From a virus, in IMG/VR virus record IMGVR_UViG_3300029309_000386, positions 1-22,004 of that record: a stretch of DNA of 22,004 bases. The stretch is one strand, 5' to 3'. Within the stretch, counting starts at the first letter, position 1. Every line of letters starts with the position of its first letter. The translations under genes and the position numbers were made by a program. Below are positions 7,891 through 15,947 of this stretch, one piece after another. The notes beneath the pieces were generated by a model. The model saw nothing but the letters and a program-made list of their open reading frames with translations, ran no database searches and was not told the origin of the DNA.

Positions 7891-8220
7891 ATGAGTGAGG
7901 AAACATCCCCTACTGAAAAATTGATGAATACTTTGATTTCTAAAATGGAAAACATGGATAATGACTTACAATCACTAAAGCATGAAAATGCTTTACTTAA
8001 AAAGCAATTGAACGACCCATCTGCTATGCTTCGTAAGGCTGGTTTTGTTTCATCAATCACTCCTCTCAATGAAAACGTAGAGGTTGATGCTTTCCGTGCT
8101 AATGATGATGCTATCATCAAAGGACATGATAACTTTTCCAATTCTCAAATCCATCAAATGACATGGGATGAGATACATGAAATGGCTGAACAAGCCAAAG
8201 GAACTGAGGTGAACGCATGA
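7891..8220 (+). CDS. Coiled-coil protein with MTWDEIHEMA motif
   Basis: A 109-residue protein starting at ATG 7891, with an AGGTG site at 7881-7885. Residues 8-42 form a heptad-like coiled coil (MNTLISKMENMDNDLQSLK onward). The C-terminal region is short and acidic and contains MTWDEIHEMA (90-99). A near-identical MTWEEVHQLA occurs at the extreme C-terminus of the prohead protease/scaffold encoded at 14517-15911. That suggests both bind a common partner such as the capsid protein or portal, or share a delta-domain-like scaffold element. The stop overlaps the next start (ATGA). Function otherwise unknown. Confidence 0.8.
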   Translation: MSEETSPTEKLMNTLISKMENMDNDLQSLKHENALLKKQLNDPSAMLRKAGFVSSITPLNENVEVDAFRANDDAIIKGHDNFSNSQIHQMTWDEIHEMAEQAKGTEVNA

Positions 8221-9017
8221 GGCCAATTCCATCGCCAATAGGCAAAGACGCATTATTTTTGTTGAACAAAGCACAGCAACTTCTTGAGAAGGCTGAAAAA
8301 TTAGAGATGGTTGAACATGACGGTAAGAAAGTTCCAGCATTCGCTGCCGATGGTAAAGGCGAAAAAGACATGAAGGCTAAGGCTGACATGGCTACCAAAG
8401 ACAAATACTGCATGAAGAACTTTGGTAAGAAATACTCTGAGTGCTCAGCAAAAGAAAAAGCACAATGTGACAGGGTTCACGGTAAAGTCGAAAAGGGCAA
8501 AAAGTGTCCTGATTGTAAAAATAATGATTGTCCCACTTGTAAAATGGAGAAGGGCGAAAAGTGTCCGTCATGCGGTGAAAAGATGAATAAAATGGGCTGC
8601 ACTAAAATGGGCTGTAAGATGAATCGGATGGAAAAAGCCGAAAAATGCCCATCATGCGGTAGTAAAATGGAAAAAGGCGGCTGTATGAAAATGGGTTGTA
8701 TGAAAATGAAGAAGTCGGCAGAAGCAGGTTCTCAACCGGGGTTTACCACATCGTTTGACTCTAGTCCCGGTGGAGTTATGTTCCTTGCTGAGAGCGGTGG
8801 TCAAACCCGAAGTGCTTATTACACAACTAATCAATATCCATACAACGCAGAAGATGTAGCCAACAAAGGTGCCATGTCTGAGTCAGTATCTTTTGACGGA
8901 CTTGCGCCTAAACTAAACCCTCACGATGCTGGCGGTGTAGATAGACAAGTAGAAAATGGCGTTTTATCTAAAGCACGTGCCGCTTTTAACAAGGCTCTAA
9001 GAGACGCTTCACGCTGA
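8217..9017 (+). CDS. Cys/Met-rich metal-binding-like protein
   Basis: A 266-residue protein; ATG 8217 follows GAGGTGA at 8206-8212 and overlaps the previous stop. The middle contains 15 cysteines: YC, EC and QC, then CPDC, CPTC, then two tandem units of the form CPSCG..M...GC..MGC (about residues 110-164). The CPxC pairs look like zinc knuckles. The repeated K-M-G-C-x-K-M-G-C pattern mixes Met and Cys, which could also favour a soft metal such as copper(I); that is inference. The C-terminal 100 residues are Gly/Ser/Asn-rich, like virion-protein linkers, ending in a helix (ARAAFNKALRDASR). Located in the structural operon. I do not recognise a named family. Confidence 0.8.
   Translation: MRPIPSPIGKDALFLLNKAQQLLEKAEKLEMVEHDGKKVPAFAADGKGEKDMKAKADMATKDKYCMKNFGKKYSECSAKEKAQCDRVHGKVEKGKKCPDCKNNDCPTCKMEKGEKCPSCGEKMNKMGCTKMGCKMNRMEKAEKCPSCGSKMEKGGCMKMGCMKMKKSAEAGSQPGFTTSFDSSPGGVMFLAESGGQTRSAYYTTNQYPYNAEDVANKGAMSESVSFDGLAPKLNPHDAGGVDRQVENGVLSKARAAFNKALRDASR
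8544..8708 (+). repeat. Two tandem ~84-nt coding repeats (CPSCG/GCxKMGC units)
   Basis: Unit 1 runs 8544-8627 and unit 2 8628 to about 8708, each encoding M-E-K-[GA]-E-K-C-P-S-C-G-x-K-M-x-K-x-G-C-x-K-M-G-C. The DNA copies have diverged at synonymous sites (for example gtgtccgtca versus atgcccatca), so the duplication is not recent and the protein pattern seems to be under selection. Confidence 0.82.
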
Positions 9018-9030
9018 TGGTGGTGAAGAT

Positions 9031-12000
9031 GTGCGGGAAGATGCTACGGACTGGTATCTGAGAGCACGTTCAGATTTACTTAAATCATTACTTGACGGTT
9101 ATGATTATTATAACTCTATTGCTAACTATATATTAGCAAGTGAAAATTTAGAGAATCATGGTTATATGATTGTCAAAAGCCATGACGATTACTTTTGTGA
9201 TATGGTGGTAAAAGAAGAAGAAAAAGCCATAGAAGAAAGAATACAAGAAATGATGGCTTCTGAAAGTCTTAAAGAAAGGGAAGAAGGGCGAGCACTTAGA
9301 ACTCAAGTTGAGCGAGATAAAATGGCCGAAAAAGGTCGTGAAAAAGAGCAAACAAATCTCATGTTTTCAGGGTCGAGCGCTGAAACTATCCCCAATCATC
9401 ATTGGAAAGATAGGTTTCCCGAAGCATCAATTCATGACTTTGTGACTCTTTGGCCTGATGCACCTATGAAAGAAGATGCTCTGTATTCAAATACTCATCG
9501 TTTTCAGAAAGAATATCATCCTTTGTTAGCAGTTAATTCTGTTACTGGTTTACCAGCGTATATTGAAACTTTGAGAGATTTTTACTTGCCTACTGAACCC
9601 GGTGGATTATCAATGGCCGAGAAAGTAAAGAAGCATGAATCAATGCACGAAAACCATTACCAAACTAAAAATAATCCTAGTGTAGTTGGAATTAAGGATG
9701 AGTATACAGGAGAAGTCAATCACCCTTTCAAAGGACCTTTACATGATTCTCATTTATATGATTTTTATTTAGATAATCTTGAGGCTTGGAAAAAAGGAAA
9801 TAGTGATTTAGTAAATTCAATTACTAACGAATATGATAATCCTGCTGAGCAAGATTTTGCTGTAAAACAAGCGCACATGGATGATGCTATTAAAGGTTGG
9901 ATGTCTCAAGACTTAAATGAAAATAATGAAAGAGGCTCATTGGGATGGGGTGGGTATAATTTTGGACTTGAGTTTCTTTCCCCTTCTCAAAGAGACAATG
10001 TAATAGCACATCTTATGGAGAAAGGCTCCAATTCAGAAGCAGTGCAAAAAATAGATATTGACGGTGGTAAAGGTAGAACCATTTCAGTGGGACGTGTTAA
10101 GAGAAACTTGAGGCATAGATTCTCACCTGAGTTTTTTAGTGAAATGAGAAATATACTACATACATCTCAGAATCAAAGAAGTCACGTTGAAAGCAGCGAT
10201 GATTTTCGTGAAATAACTGACCATGATTCTGAGTTACTTTTCAACGCTTTACATGAGGCTAAGCATGAAGAACACGGAACTATGGCTAACGCTATAATAA
10301 ATGCGCTAAATGAAAAACATGATGTTGAAGAAGGCGAAGCGCCCCTTGATAATTTAAGGGCGTTAGCGCATTTTGGTCAATACATGGGTGCTATATCTTC
10401 ATCAAATGTCATTAGTGAAATGATGGATAGAAGGCATCATAGAAACTCCGTAAGTAAACCAGCGTTACTTCATCTATTAGGACTAAAGCAAATGAGAGAT
10501 AGAGGGAAATATGAGCCTACTGAAAAAGAAAAAGGTTATTTTGATGGAACTAATAGACCTCTAGGAATTGAGGATATAAAAGAACTTGACAAAATGATAG
10601 TTCAAGGTAGAGTTGGTTTAATTAAAGATAAACTAATTAGAAACGCTGAGGCTCACAGCCATCTTGGATTTAACGGTCCACATGAAGATGACATACCTGA
10701 AGATGAGGCTGATTTATGGATAAGGACAGAACATGGGCCTGTGGGTATAGGCTCATTTTTCCATCTTCCTTACATTCGTGGTGGTAACGGAAGAAGTAGT
10801 TTGTCAATGCTTGAAATGTTACATGATTGGATGCCAAAGGATATGGATGGTAATAGTCTGCTTGGTTCTATCACACCCGATGGTAGAATAATCATAAACA
10901 GTAAAAACACAGGGTTGTTTGGCCCAGTAATTCCAGTTGACCGCACTGGTGCTTTTTCTAAAGAATTAAATCCGCACCAAATACAGTCTTTTTGGGATGT
11001 ATCTGCTAAGAGAAAAGAGAGCGCTAAAGGTAGATTCAAGACTAGAAATAGTAAGAATAATGAGATGATAGGACACTCTACTTTAGACCCTGAGATAGCA
11101 AATACGCTTGGGAGACTAACTCATGATGAGAGAGTAGATTTAATTGGTGCAGGTCGTATAAATCATCATCTCGGTGCAAGTAGTCCTACCTTAGCACACA
11201 ATCCTATAATGTCAAGAGGAAAAATACTAGAAGGCACTGAGACTAGAATCCGTAACACTAGCCTTCACTCACATAATCTACATACTCGACTAGGTAGGAG
11301 GTTTCCTCCACACGCACCTGCTAAAACTAGATGGATAAAAGCGCAAGATATTAAAAATCCTAAAAATAAAGATGCTCGCACTCACATAGGGGATGCTAGA
11401 GTTTGGGATGCAACGCATAAACTATCAGGTAAAACAGCAAGGGATTTACCCGAAAAATCTAGCCCTCAATTTCAAGCAAAGTTAGAGAGCGCTTTAGATG
11501 AGGTTAATCATTTAGAGAGCCAAGTAAGTATGTATGCCGGAGCAGAAGATGAAATGCCTGAAGGTTTAATGGAAGAACTAATGGCTGCTAGGTCTAACTT
11601 ACATAATCTTGAGGAGGTTGGTGGAACTATTGTGGCTTCAGGTAGAGGTTTTACTTTTAAACATGACCAATTTGACATTAAGGGAGATGCGGATTTATCG
11701 GCAATTACTGAAATGGCTAAAATTCTAAAACCAATTATGGAGAAAGCAGACCCTGAGGCATTTGACCCTAATGACAAATTAAAATTCCTTTCTAACACAT
11801 CACGCCTTTTCTATGATGCTAATAGAATGTTAATGCTAGTGCCACATAATGTTCACGGTCTTACTACATATGGACCCGGAATAGATACAGAAAAAGTGCC
11901 ATCTGCCAGTGCTACTGCGTCCCAAATACTAGGAGACACAATAGTCCCCCATCGTAATATGATGATAAGTGCCATACAAAATGGTGTTGATATTACTAGA

Positions 12001-14472
12001 GATATGAGTGTTGAAGAAGTTATGACTGCTCTCGGTTTTGACCATGACGAGGATGACGAATTGCATGAGCAGCACAAAGAGTTGGCTCAAAAAATCATAG
12101 ACAGTGCTCCTGAAGAAGGGGGTTTACGTGCTTTAACACACGGCTCATTACTTAGCACTGGTATGGGCTTCCATCCTAGAGGTCAAGATATTTCATTAGA
12201 ACATGAACTTCATACTAACCACATGACTGCTTTTAACGAGGCTTACGATAATGAGCCTGTGGTTCAGCGTTACAAAGAGATGGCTAGAGAAAAAGCATCT
12301 ACTGGTAGGGCATCTCAAGGAGGTAAAGAAACTAGAGGTTTAAACGATTGGTTTAAGACTAATTATCTTGGTAAATTAGGTGTTATTCCTAGACTCATGG
12401 GGGGTCCTTATGCTGATGAGGCTGAAAAATATGGTTTAACATATTATGATATAGGTGAGGTGGCGGATAAAAGTCATAATAAAAGTAAAGTCAAAAGTTT
12501 GATTCACAATGTAATCGCAGTAGACCCTAATGCCGTTGATAGAAGTTTGATTGCTAGTGAAACAATAGATGAGAATATGACTGATATTACTCAGTTAAAG
12601 AGAGCGGGTGGTAGAGAAATACACCCTGCTACTTCTTTGAAAGGAGCAGCCGTTGGAGATTATTTCACATCGGGACGCATGGAAACAGGCTATCCTATGT
12701 TTCCTACTGTTGGTATAGAATGGGATGGAAGTAATTTTGTTGCTGGGAATAACGGACCAAACCAACAAGTCCTACATTCAATTAGCGAGCAGTCATTAAA
12801 TGATATACATGGTGAAGAACTAGTTCAGCAGGTTATGGCCTTACCCGGTGAGTTCCAAAGAGGGGCGTTATCTCAACAACCAAATATTCTACTAGGGGGT
12901 AGGGCTGAAAGTGACGACCCTTATGATATAGGTAAATCACTGATGGCTTTGATGGACCCTGATGTTTTATTAAAAAGTGAAGATGGTAAACCCTTACCAA
13001 TTTTACCAATGCACCGCATCTTTTCAATCAAAGACTTTGAAGCGTTACGAGGGTTTAGTGGAGAGTGGGCTGTTTCTATTCTTCCTGCTGCTGAGAGATT
13101 TATAGTTCGTAAAAAAGGTAATAGAATCACAGCGTATGATAAAAATGGTGATGTTGCTTTATCACCTGAGGATAGAAAGCAATTCAAATCCCTGAACGAT
13201 AAGAACTGGATGATAGATGCAACTAGAAGTGATGATGAGATTCATATTGTAGATATTATTGAGTATGACGATTCTAATATTGCTGATATGACGGTTAGAG
13301 AAAGATTGAAAGTTCTTAGAGGGCAGTTTGATAGTCATGAGCACGTCATAGTCCCCGGCCCTCATAATTTACGTCTAACAGATACTGAAGGTTTGAATGA
13401 AGTTGTTGAGAGTTTGAAAGAGTCAGGAGAAAGAATATTGTTACGTGACGCTACTTCTACCTATATGCGAGGTGAAAAGAGACATCCTAAATGGTTCCTA
13501 TTAAGACCTGACAAACAAGTGACTCTCATCATTCTTGATGTTAGAGGTAAGGGGCCGTTTACGTATCGTCTTGGCGCAGGTCCATTAGATGCAGAAGGTT
13601 TTGGAAATAGAGGAGTAGAATACGAAGGGCAATCTTATCTTGATGTAGGCACCATAAAAAGTCCTAAACCATTTGAAGAAGGTGACATTGTTAACGTCAA
13701 AGTATCAGGTGTAAAATCTAGGAATAAGAATGGTAAGACACTTTATGACGTTGCTACTTCTAAGATAGTATCAGAAACAGAAGATGCCCCCGCTTCTCTT
13801 GAAACTTTATCATTACTTACAAAAGCACATCCAGTATTACCAGTTCAGTTTTCATTAGATGTTACTCACAATAGACTAACTGTTTCATTCCCTGAAATAG
13901 ATAACGTGGTCTACAAAATGGAAAGAAACTCTCACGGTATATGGGCGCATTCCCCTTATTCTACACTGGCTGATTTACAGAAGAATGAATATCCTATACT
14001 TTTGGCTGAAAGTTTACGCCCCCTATGGAATCAAGCAGCATCTCTGATGATTAAGGGTGTAAAACCTGATGTAGAAAATAATGCTAGAAGCATGGCAGAC
14101 CCTGAACATCGTAAAGAATCTGAAAAAGAATCTGCTGGGATTATAGATGAAGATGATGAAATGAATATTCTAAAACCAAACCAAATGGTAAAGACATTGG
14201 CTCGTATTGCTGACCTAGTGGATAAATTAGCAAAGGAAAAGATGTCAGGTAGAACCAGTGCTCAAGGATTTGGTATAGATGTTGGGGACGGCACTGAGTC
14301 TCCTAGAGGGCCGACTTCACTGAATAGTGAACAGTCACTACCTGATTGGGATATGAGGGAGCGTCCAACAGAGGACCCGGAGGAAGAATACCCAGCCGCT
14401 CGTAGCAAGCGGCTAAAACGAAAAAATAGAGAGGAGTCTGACGTTTATGAAGCAGAATCGGAAAATGAGTAA
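9031..14472 (+). CDS. Giant 1813-residue virion-module protein with degenerate DNA-ligase-like domain
   Basis: This is the largest gene in the window. GTG 9031 follows GGTGGTGAA at 9019-9027; the frame has a stop at 8998-9000, and the only earlier sense codons are not better starts. Residues about 60-110 form a charged coiled coil. Residues about 115-1300 are His/Asp/Glu-rich, mixed alpha/beta and match nothing I recognise. Residues about 1310-1585 resemble an ATP-dependent DNA ligase: an adenylation domain followed by an OB fold (see separate entry), but the catalytic KxDG motif is replaced by LPAA (1351-1354). The C-terminus ends in disordered, charged sequence with a basic patch (RSKRLKRKNR). 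Its place between the portal and the prohead protease suggests a virion-associated or ejected internal protein rather than a repair ligase. Annotation as an active ligase would be wrong on the motifs seen. Confidence 0.88.
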   Translation: MREDATDWYLRARSDLLKSLLDGYDYYNSIANYILASENLENHGYMIVKSHDDYFCDMVVKEEEKAIEERIQEMMASESLKEREEGRALRTQVERDKMAEKGREKEQTNLMFSGSSAETIPNHHWKDRFPEASIHDFVTLWPDAPMKEDALYSNTHRFQKEYHPLLAVNSVTGLPAYIETLRDFYLPTEPGGLSMAEKVKKHESMHENHYQTKNNPSVVGIKDEYTGEVNHPFKGPLHDSHLYDFYLDNLEAWKKGNSDLVNSITNEYDNPAEQDFAVKQAHMDDAIKGWMSQDLNENNERGSLGWGGYNFGLEFLSPSQRDNVIAHLMEKGSNSEAVQKIDIDGGKGRTISVGRVKRNLRHRFSPEFFSEMRNILHTSQNQRSHVESSDDFREITDHDSELLFNALHEAKHEEHGTMANAIINALNEKHDVEEGEAPLDNLRALAHFGQYMGAISSSNVISEMMDRRHHRNSVSKPALLHLLGLKQMRDRGKYEPTEKEKGYFDGTNRPLGIEDIKELDKMIVQGRVGLIKDKLIRNAEAHSHLGFNGPHEDDIPEDEADLWIRTEHGPVGIGSFFHLPYIRGGNGRSSLSMLEMLHDWMPKDMDGNSLLGSITPDGRIIINSKNTGLFGPVIPVDRTGAFSKELNPHQIQSFWDVSAKRKESAKGRFKTRNSKNNEMIGHSTLDPEIANTLGRLTHDERVDLIGAGRINHHLGASSPTLAHNPIMSRGKILEGTETRIRNTSLHSHNLHTRLGRRFPPHAPAKTRWIKAQDIKNPKNKDARTHIGDARVWDATHKLSGKTARDLPEKSSPQFQAKLESALDEVNHLESQVSMYAGAEDEMPEGLMEELMAARSNLHNLEEVGGTIVASGRGFTFKHDQFDIKGDADLSAITEMAKILKPIMEKADPEAFDPNDKLKFLSNTSRLFYDANRMLMLVPHNVHGLTTYGPGIDTEKVPSASATASQILGDTIVPHRNMMISAIQNGVDITRDMSVEEVMTALGFDHDEDDELHEQHKELAQKIIDSAPEEGGLRALTHGSLLSTGMGFHPRGQDISLEHELHTNHMTAFNEAYDNEPVVQRYKEMAREKASTGRASQGGKETRGLNDWFKTNYLGKLGVIPRLMGGPYADEAEKYGLTYYDIGEVADKSHNKSKVKSLIHNVIAVDPNAVDRSLIASETIDENMTDITQLKRAGGREIHPATSLKGAAVGDYFTSGRMETGYPMFPTVGIEWDGSNFVAGNNGPNQQVLHSISEQSLNDIHGEELVQQVMALPGEFQRGALSQQPNILLGGRAESDDPYDIGKSLMALMDPDVLLKSEDGKPLPILPMHRIFSIKDFEALRGFSGEWAVSILPAAERFIVRKKGNRITAYDKNGDVALSPEDRKQFKSLNDKNWMIDATRSDDEIHIVDIIEYDDSNIADMTVRERLKVLRGQFDSHEHVIVPGPHNLRLTDTEGLNEVVESLKESGERILLRDATSTYMRGEKRHPKWFLLRPDKQVTLIILDVRGKGPFTYRLGAGPLDAEGFGNRGVEYEGQSYLDVGTIKSPKPFEEGDIVNVKVSGVKSRNKNGKTLYDVATSKIVSETEDAPASLETLSLLTKAHPVLPVQFSLDVTHNRLTVSFPEIDNVVYKMERNSHGIWAHSPYSTLADLQKNEYPILLAESLRPLWNQAASLMIKGVKPDVENNARSMADPEHRKESEKESAGIIDEDDEMNILKPNQMVKTLARIADLVDKLAKEKMSGRTSAQGFGIDVGDGTESPRGPTSLNSEQSLPDWDMRERPTEDPEEEYPAARSKRLKRKNREESDVYEAESENE
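12958..13785 (+). other. Degenerate ATP-dependent DNA ligase-like adenylation + OB domain
   Basis: Protein domain within the 1813-residue product (about residues 1310-1585). The pattern follows covalent nucleotidyltransferases. The motif I region is GEWAVSILPAAERFIV, where the expected K-x-D-G-x-R becomes L1351-P-A-A-E-R1356. A motif III/IIIa-like stretch is IHIVDIIEYDD (about 1403-1414) followed by DMTVRERLKVLRG. Motif IV-like is GERILLRD, with E1467 in the Glu position, then a S-x-Y-x-x-G turn. Motif V-like is W1488-FLLRP, where W-x-K-x-K is expected. Then comes an OB-like segment with TLIILDVRGKGPF and, further on, YLDVGTIKSPKPFEEGDIV. Loss of the lysine argues against AMP transfer. The assignment is by eye; a structure or profile search could overturn it. 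Confidence 0.58.
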
Positions 14473-14478
14473 TGCCGC

Positions 14479-14490
14479 TTTATTAATATA
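14479..14490 (+). promoter_or_regulatory. Possible TATA-like promoter element before protease/capsid genes
   Basis: TTTATTAATATA lies in a 44-nt intergenic gap, one of the two longest here, 26 nt upstream of the GTG start of the protease gene. It resembles an archaeal TATA box, and would allow capsid-gene transcription separate from the upstream operon. AT-rich DNA makes chance matches common, and no upstream BRE or bacterial -35 is evident. Confidence 0.25.
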
Positions 14491-14502
14491 CCAAAAGCAA
14501 AC

Positions 14503-14511
14503 AAGGAGGGG
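14503..14511 (+). promoter_or_regulatory. Strong ribosome-binding site of the protease gene
   Basis: AAGGAGGGG precedes GTG 14517 by 5 nt and TTG 14520 by 8 nt. With no ATG in range, this site supports a non-ATG start for the protease. Confidence 0.75.
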
Positions 14512-14516
14512 TTAGT

Positions 14517-15911
14517 GTGTTGCTCAGAACTCGACAAGACAGCATCTCCCTGCTCAAAGGGAGTAACGACCTCGTGGTCGCAGGATATGCTAGTGTCGAA
14601 CTGGTTGACAAGCAGGGGGATTTGATAACTCGGTCAGCCTTGAAAGATGCTTTCAAGAAATACATGGCAGACCCGAAGTATAGAAATGTGCAACTAGCGC
14701 ACTCTAACATTCAGGTAGGAGAAGTCATTCCACAATACACAGATAGTGAAGGGAGGTTATGGAAAAGCGAAGTTGACGATGCAGGAATGTTCGTCGTAGT
14801 TCAACTTAGGAATGACATCGAAAAGGCACGAGAAGTGGCAGCAGAAGTCAGAAAAGGGAACTTAGCGGGATTCAGCATCGGGGGACAAGCATTCAAGCGA
14901 GTCCGAAAACATGATAATAGTCACGGCAATTATCAAGAAATTAGTAAACTAGAACTTCACGAAATCACTATCTGCGAAAAAGGAATAAACCCCGAAGCAA
15001 CATTCAAAATCCTAAAAGAAGACAAAAAATTGGAGATGAAAAAAATGAGCGACGATGTAATGGAGCAAATGAATAGCGTTCTTGAGCGCCTAGAAGGAAG
15101 ATTGGACTCTATGGAGAAAGGTGAAATGCCACCCGGACTCAAAGAGCACATGAAGAACAAGAAAAAGGATGACAAGGATGAGGAAAAAATGGATAAAGGC
15201 ATGGATAAAATGAAAGATGATAACAAAGAAGCCATGTATAACATGGAGAAAGACAAGGATGAAGATGATAAGAAAAAGTCCGAGTATTCTGATGTTATCT
15301 CTGCTGAATACCTAGATTGGATGGAGAATACTCTCAAATCCGCTGGTGTAGATACAGATGGTGCAAGACAGCACTTTGACGGTATCAGCAAAGCAAATCT
15401 TGGTTCCACACCTGAATCTATTGGAGACGGTGCAGACTACTTTGGAGGTCAAGTAAAGGGCCGTGCTCAAGAAGGTGGTAACCCATCTACTAACGCTATC
15501 CAGCGTGCTGGACTAGGCAGCGGTGGTAGCGAAGTCAACAAAGGTGACTTTATCACATCTGTGGACCCAGCATCACTAGAATACGCATACGAAGTCTTCA
15601 AGGCAGCAAAGCAAGAAGAAGAACTTCGCAAAGGCATGGAAATCAACTTTGAATCTCGCTATGCTCATGAAAGAAGTGAAGAAGTTTCAAAAGCACAAGC
15701 ACAAGCATTTGATGCTCGTGGGCCAATTGATGAAGTAATGAAGGCTTTAGATGCACTTAATGATAGAATTGACAACATTGGTTCAACAGAATCTTCAACA
15801 ATAGCAAAATCCGCTTCCCCTGCAATAGAGGTTCCTTCTACGGCTGACCTCGGAAACATGACTTGGGAAGAAGTTCACCAACTCGCTGGAGGATTATTCC
15901 GAGACGAGTGA
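14517..15911 (+). CDS. HK97-type prohead protease with C-terminal scaffold-like extension
   Basis: This maturation protease processes the scaffold and/or capsid protein inside the procapsid. Residues 1-170 match the S78/HK97 protease family: VAGYASVELVDKQGD (21-35), a catalytic His candidate H62 in QLAHSNIQVGEVI, a catalytic Ser S120 in LAGFSIGGQA, and the acidic partner in ELHEITI (E149) near ICEKGINPEA. Residues from about 175 to 464 form a long, highly charged, Lys/Asp/Met-rich helical extension typical of scaffolds or delta domains, ending with MTWEEVHQLA (448-457). The start is non-ATG (GTG 14517 or TTG 14520) after AAGGAGGGG. The capsid gene follows 36 nt downstream. An internal start at 15045 probably makes the extension as a separate protein (see its entry). 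Confidence 0.9.
   Translation: MLLRTRQDSISLLKGSNDLVVAGYASVELVDKQGDLITRSALKDAFKKYMADPKYRNVQLAHSNIQVGEVIPQYTDSEGRLWKSEVDDAGMFVVVQLRNDIEKAREVAAEVRKGNLAGFSIGGQAFKRVRKHDNSHGNYQEISKLELHEITICEKGINPEATFKILKEDKKLEMKKMSDDVMEQMNSVLERLEGRLDSMEKGEMPPGLKEHMKNKKKDDKDEEKMDKGMDKMKDDNKEAMYNMEKDKDEDDKKKSEYSDVISAEYLDWMENTLKSAGVDTDGARQHFDGISKANLGSTPESIGDGADYFGGQVKGRAQEGGNPSTNAIQRAGLGSGGSEVNKGDFITSVDPASLEYAYEVFKAAKQEEELRKGMEINFESRYAHERSEEVSKAQAQAFDARGPIDEVMKALDALNDRIDNIGSTESSTIAKSASPAIEVPSTADLGNMTWEEVHQLAGGLFRDE
15032..15039 (+). promoter_or_regulatory. Internal ribosome-binding site for nested scaffold start
   Basis: GGAGATGA ending 5 nt before ATG 15045, inside the protease coding sequence. It matches GGAGATGA at 15934-15941 (capsid), 17148-17155 and 17975-17982 in sequence and, within one base, in spacing to the start codon. 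Confidence 0.55.
15045..15911 (+). CDS. Probable nested scaffold protein, in frame within the protease gene
   Basis: ATG 15045 (residue M177 of the protease) is in frame and is preceded by GGAGATGA at 15032-15039, the same cassette at nearly the same spacing as before the capsid gene (15934) and two decoration-like genes (17148, 17975). Initiation here would yield 288 residues lacking the protease domain: a charged coiled-coil (MEQMNSVLERLEGRLDSMEK), a Lys/Asp/Met-rich middle, and a C-terminal MTWEEVHQLA motif. The arrangement parallels lambda gene C with its nested scaffold gene Nu3. The start falls right at the end of the protease domain, which makes coincidence less likely. It is inferred from sequence only; the codons could instead be just linker. 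Confidence 0.5.
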   Translation: MSDDVMEQMNSVLERLEGRLDSMEKGEMPPGLKEHMKNKKKDDKDEEKMDKGMDKMKDDNKEAMYNMEKDKDEDDKKKSEYSDVISAEYLDWMENTLKSAGVDTDGARQHFDGISKANLGSTPESIGDGADYFGGQVKGRAQEGGNPSTNAIQRAGLGSGGSEVNKGDFITSVDPASLEYAYEVFKAAKQEEELRKGMEINFESRYAHERSEEVSKAQAQAFDARGPIDEVMKALDALNDRIDNIGSTESSTIAKSASPAIEVPSTADLGNMTWEEVHQLAGGLFRDE

Positions 15912-15933
15912 AACTCAAAACTAAAGAAAAAAA

Positions 15934-15941
15934 GGAGATGA
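15934..15941 (+). promoter_or_regulatory. Ribosome-binding site of the major capsid gene
   Basis: GGAGATGA, preceded by a purine run and followed by an all-A spacer to ATG 15948. The A-rich unstructured context fits high-level translation of the most abundant virion protein. Confidence 0.75.
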
Positions 15942-15947
15942 AAAAAA

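Noticed and set aside
8544-8708. CRISPR-like or non-coding tandem repeat
   Set aside because: The two units are in frame, protein-coding and diverged at synonymous positions, with no spacers.
12958-13785. Active DNA ligase annotation
   Set aside because: The catalytic lysine motif is not present (LPAA where KxDG is expected), and the domain is fused to an 1800-residue structural-operon protein, so catalysis is not supported.
14957-15409. 150-codon antisense open frame opposite the protease/scaffold
   Set aside because: Ser/Leu/Phe-rich with no ribosome-binding site; it mirrors the Lys/Asp-rich helical codons of the sense gene, so it is a shadow frame.
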